From Thalassovita litoralis (lineage in GTDB: Bacteria > Pseudomonadota > Alphaproteobacteria > Rhodobacterales > Rhodobacteraceae), in contig NZ_FXTO01000001.1 of assembly GCF_900182725.1 (NCBI RefSeq), positions 186,001-250,000 on the forward strand: 64,000 nt of DNA, read 5' to 3'. The notes beneath the pieces are model-generated. The model did not search any database. It was not told where the DNA came from and saw nothing but the letters and a program-made list of their open reading frames with translations. Shown here in pieces: positions 61,601 through 64,000 of the stretch; position 1 is the stretch's first letter, and each line of letters opens with the position of its first letter. The position numbers and the translations under genes were made by a program.

Positions 61601-64000
61601 GCTATGCCGGAACCGCGCTAATCACCGTATTGTCCAACCGCGTGATCGCCATGAAAACCGTCGAGGTCAGCGAAGGTGAAAACCTGATCCCGCTGGCGGT
61701 AACGGATGAATGGGGGGCGGGGGCTTATGTTACCGCATCTGTCATTCGGCCAATGGATGTGGCGGCGGGGCATAACCCGGCGCGGTCGATGGGACTGTCC
61801 TATGCCAAGATCGACCCGGCGGAAAAGCAACTGAACGTCAGCTTTGACGCCCCGGCGGAATCCGATCCGCGCGGCACATTGTCGGCTGCGGTACAGGTGG
61901 ATGGCATTGCGCCGGGCGAAACCGCTTATGTCACCGTGGCGGCTGTGGATCTGGGCATTCTGAACCTGACCGGGTTCCAATCGCCCGCCCCGTCAGACCA
62001 CTATTTCGGGCAGCGCCGTCTGGGCGTGGAAATCCGCGATGTTTATGGTCGCCTGATTGATGGCATGAATGGCGCGATGGGACAGGTGCGATCCGGTGGC
62101 GACGGATCGTCGGGCGCACGGTTCCAATCGCCCCCCCCGACCGAAGAATTGGTGGCCTTCTTTTCCGGACCTGTGCAAGTCGGCCCGGATGGCCGCGCCA
62201 ACGTGGTCTTTGAGATGCCCGCCTTTAACGGCACCGTCCGCCTGATGGCCGTAGCATGGAGCAATACCGCCGTCGGACAGGCCGAAGCAGATGTTCTGGT
62301 GCGTGATCCGGTTGTGGTTACGGCCAGTCTGCCGCGTTTCCTGTCGCCCGACGACACATCCCGCCTGCTGCTGGAAGTGGTCCACGCCACCGGCCCGGCG
62401 GGCCGCATGGGGCTGGATGTTTCGGCTGATGGTGTCACCCTGACAGGGATGGTGCCATCGGGGCTGGATCTGGCGGACAAGGGCAAACAGGTACTAAGCC
62501 TGCCCATCACTGCGGGCGCTGTGGGTGATCACACGATCCGCATCGCACTGACCACCCCCGCCGGACGACAGTTGGTCAAAGACCTGATCGTGCCAGTGCG
62601 CCAGAACGATCCCGCGATTTCCACCACGCGGCGGTTCGATCTGGCCGCTGGGGATACGTTTACGCTGGATGATAACGTATTCGCCGAATTGCGGGCAGGC
62701 ACCGGGCAGGCCACCTTTACCGCCGGTCCGCTGGCGGCGCTGAACACACCGGCCCTGCTGGCGGCGTTGAACCGCTATCCCTATGGCTGCACCGAACAAG
62801 TCACCAGTCAGGCGATGCCGCTGCTGTATCTGTCCTCGGTCGCGCAGGCGATGGGGCTGGGGAACCGGATCGACATCGACAAACGCGTTGATCAGGCGAT
62901 CGAACGGGTGCTGACCCGACAATCCTCGGGCGGTGGGTTTGGTCTGTGGTCAGCGGATTCGGGTGATTTATGGCTGGATGCCTATGTGTCGGACTTCCTG
63001 TCCCGCGCCCGCGCCGAAGGGCATCCTGTGCCTGATCTGGCTTTCCGTCTGGCGATGGATAACCTGCGGAACCGGATTAACTATGCCTCGGATTTCGATA
63101 GCGGCGGACAGGAACTGGCCTATGCGCTGATGGTGCTGGCCCGCGAAGGCGCCGCCTCCATGAGCGATCTGCGCTATTATGCGGATGTGAAGGGCGACGC
63201 CTTTGCCACGCCGATGGCAGCGGCACAACTGGGCGCGGCGCTGGCGTTTTATGGCGATCAGACCCGCGCGGATGCGATGTTTACCCGCGCGGCCCGGATG
63301 ATACAGCCGGATGAACAAACCCCGGTCTGGCGGGCGGATTACGGCACCCACCTGCGTGACGCCGCCGCCGTTCTGTCACTGGCGGTCGAGGCTGGCAGCA
63401 CCGCCGTAAACCCCGCCGCGCTGGCCGGGCGGATCGGCAGCGCCGGGCGCAACCTGTCCACACAGGAAAGCGTCTGGGCGCTGATGGCCGCTCATGCGAT
63501 GGTTCAGGACCCCGGTGTGTCCGGGCTGGAAATTGACGGCGAACCCGCCACCGGCCCATTGGTCCGCATGTTTGACGCACAGGTGGGCCAACCCGTTGCC
63601 GTGCGCAATACCCGCGCCACCCCGGTTCAGATCACCCTGACCACCACCGGCGTTCCCGACACCCCGACACAGGCGGGCGGGTATGGCTATGCGATCAAGC
63701 GGGATTACTATACCCCCGATGGCACGCCGCGCACACTGGATCAGGTGAAAACCGGCGACCGGATCGTGGTTGTTCTGACCGTCACCCCTTTTGAAAAGGC
63801 GGGGGCGCGGCTGATGGTCAATGACCCGCTGCCAGCGGGGCTGGAGATTGACAACCCGAACCTGCTACGGTCCGGCGATATTCGGGAAATGGCGTGGCTG
63901 GACCCGGCCTATACCGAAACCGCTGAATTCCGGGCGGATCGGTTTATGGCTGCGGTGAACTGGACCTCGGACAAGCCATTCCAACTGGCCTATATCGTGC
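58687..64000 (+). CDS. alpha-2-macroglobulin family protein, 3' end outside the window
   Basis: An open frame of 1771 codons reaching the right edge. Signal peptide (MRRIFLAALTALIGIAPAFA), then a small PAN/apple-like Cys-rich domain (ACVNLCLSNDQCRAFTFNN). Many macroglobulin beta domains follow, including a bait-like region and the thioester motif YPYGCTEQVTSQAM, then the alpha-toroid with LDAYVSDFLSRA. It would trap and inhibit proteases in the periplasm, like YfhM. In many genomes pbpC follows; that cannot be seen here. GAAGGAG lies 7 bases before the ATG. Confidence 0.94.
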   Translation, partial: MRRIFLAALTALIGIAPAFAADEMPDKRLIVTSNVDFYGADLNSLFDTTYQACVNLCLSNDQCRAFTFNNRSKSCFAKSSVSEKKPYDGAWSAEVVPVSDTAKKLAAKRAKDLGFFNDYDIKTARDQAQQIGGTHPSGQYTPDMLIDAAASSRAAQDWLNAMRWTGAAVSHLDRSDLWAEYARLNLLIDTKNSSERRKYTARARLASINAYLRADSVAQQVSALQVMADALERYGAGRDMVRALRLAEGLQPNRQDIQDALDAAIAKYGFRITEHQVENDLATPRICAEFSEDLVKTGVDYSTYVRLPAADMAVQASGTRLCLEGVEHGSRYRVTFREGLPAQSGEKLIKDVELNLYVRDRTPSVKFPGRGYVLPRSDDAGLPIETVNLSSVDLKLRRVSDRNLLRAIQDSYFGRPLSSWEERNFSEEIAEDVWQGTGQVQQELNRDMTTRLPMGDIIRDLPAGIYALSAAVPGADPYDNPGATQWFVLSDLGISSLSGVDGLHVFVRSLQSAAAKDGVQVSLLSAANRVLGTVQTDADGHAVFAGGLTRGTGGAAPALLVVEQGDQDIAFLSLKDPAFDLSDRGVEGREPSPPIDVFLTTDRGAYRAGETVYATALARDGVAKALPGLPLTAILTRPDGVEYARHLSAQDTVGGHVFQMPLGSTVPRGTWKLEVKADIEAAPLTTAKFLVEDFLPERIDFDLTLPEGTLRLSDAPDIQVSARYLFGAPGAGLKAEGLITLSETDTLDGFPGYQFGRYDTRFSPRTEYSDGGTTDAQGNTTIPIAVGDITGADGPLTARITVNMYEGSGRPVQRNITRTVAPDKPLIGIKPLFDGVIPEGTEATLQVLALSPALTPTAMNVRWTVNRVERRYQWYQQYGNWDWEPITTRKRIASGDATLGAEPLPLSADVDWGNYELVVESLDDPSVSASASFYAGWYAPADVTTTPDTLELSLDRPDYRSGDTAQLRLVPRYAGTALITVLSNRVIAMKTVEVSEGENLIPLAVTDEWGAGAYVTASVIRPMDVAAGHNPARSMGLSYAKIDPAEKQLNVSFDAPAESDPRGTLSAAVQVDGIAPGETAYVTVAAVDLGILNLTGFQSPAPSDHYFGQRRLGVEIRDVYGRLIDGMNGAMGQVRSGGDGSSGARFQSPPPTEELVAFFSGPVQVGPDGRANVVFEMPAFNGTVRLMAVAWSNTAVGQAEADVLVRDPVVVTASLPRFLSPDDTSRLLLEVVHATGPAGRMGLDVSADGVTLTGMVPSGLDLADKGKQVLSLPITAGAVGDHTIRIALTTPAGRQLVKDLIVPVRQNDPAISTTRRFDLAAGDTFTLDDNVFAELRAGTGQATFTAGPLAALNTPALLAALNRYPYGCTEQVTSQAMPLLYLSSVAQAMGLGNRIDIDKRVDQAIERVLTRQSSGGGFGLWSADSGDLWLDAYVSDFLSRARAEGHPVPDLAFRLAMDNLRNRINYASDFDSGGQELAYALMVLAREGAASMSDLRYYADVKGDAFATPMAAAQLGAALAFYGDQTRADAMFTRAARMIQPDEQTPVWRADYGTHLRDAAAVLSLAVEAGSTAVNPAALAGRIGSAGRNLSTQESVWALMAAHAMVQDPGVSGLEIDGEPATGPLVRMFDAQVGQPVAVRNTRATPVQITLTTTGVPDTPTQAGGYGYAIKRDYYTPDGTPRTLDQVKTGDRIVVVLTVTPFEKAGARLMVNDPLPAGLEIDNPNLLRSGDIREMAWLDPAYTETAEFRADRFMAAVNWTSDKPFQLAYIV

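Overview
This window reads as the chromosome of an alphaproteobacterium of the order Rhodobacterales (Roseobacter/Rhodobacter type). The evidence is the Fbc-type Rieske/cytochrome b pair, an IalB-family protein, a Hint_2-domain secreted protein, a UMF1 transporter, DapD/DapF lysine synthesis and the general gene order. Coding is dense and GC-rich. No ribosomal operon, CRISPR array or complete IS is visible.

Layout. 1-5.1 kb: start of the cytochrome bc1 operon (petA, petB), an outer-membrane barrel gene, then a leftward run dapF-mtaB-PaiB-like-GST. 5.3-17.1 kb: an accessory block inserted in a tRNA-Lys(UUU) gene. Three near-identical 48-49 bp copies of the tRNA 3' end (5331, 15653, 17050) delimit two tandem elements. 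Element 1 (about 10.3 kb) carries a P4-type integrase, an AlpA-like regulator, a Toprim primase, a DUF927 ATPase and an XRE regulator with two tiny membrane proteins. It has no capsid, relaxase or conjugation gene, so it looks like a P4-like phage satellite or a small integrative replicon. Element 2 (about 1.35 kb) is only a truncated integrase between att sites. 17.4-28.3 kb: tRNA-Pro, Na/Pi cotransporter, leuB, a LysR/oxidoreductase divergent pair, nuclease-like and membrane proteins, leuD, leuC, and an MscS channel. 28.6-33.6 kb: rsfS-rlmH, then gpmI-envC-like-ctpA. 33.7-47.8 kb: housekeeping genes (rppH, rlmN, LOG, threonine dehydratase, dapD, pncA-pncB, trhO) with a GT29-like sialyltransferase homologue and a Hint protein. 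47.9-64 kb: arfB, a candidate structured RNA, yhhQ, phytase-like/mepA/UMF1, thioesterase, yggT, recQ, yaaA, a hybrid histidine kinase and the first 1771 codons of an alpha-2-macroglobulin.

The most unusual material is in element 1. The 9-mer GCCCAGCGC (or its complement) occurs at 27 places there, and I found none in the rest of the window. Its orientation is biased: one way in the left third, the other way in the right third. Two clusters of GTAAC/GTTAC pentamers in inverted arrangement bracket the replication genes. The DUF927 C-terminal domain has been duplicated and fused to a coiled coil as a separate gene. A short C-terminal peptide module ending in LSRADAQREA is present three times, once in permuted order. 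Each element has its own integrase arm-type repeats. Together these suggest a self-replicating satellite with its own sequence signature and internal module shuffling.
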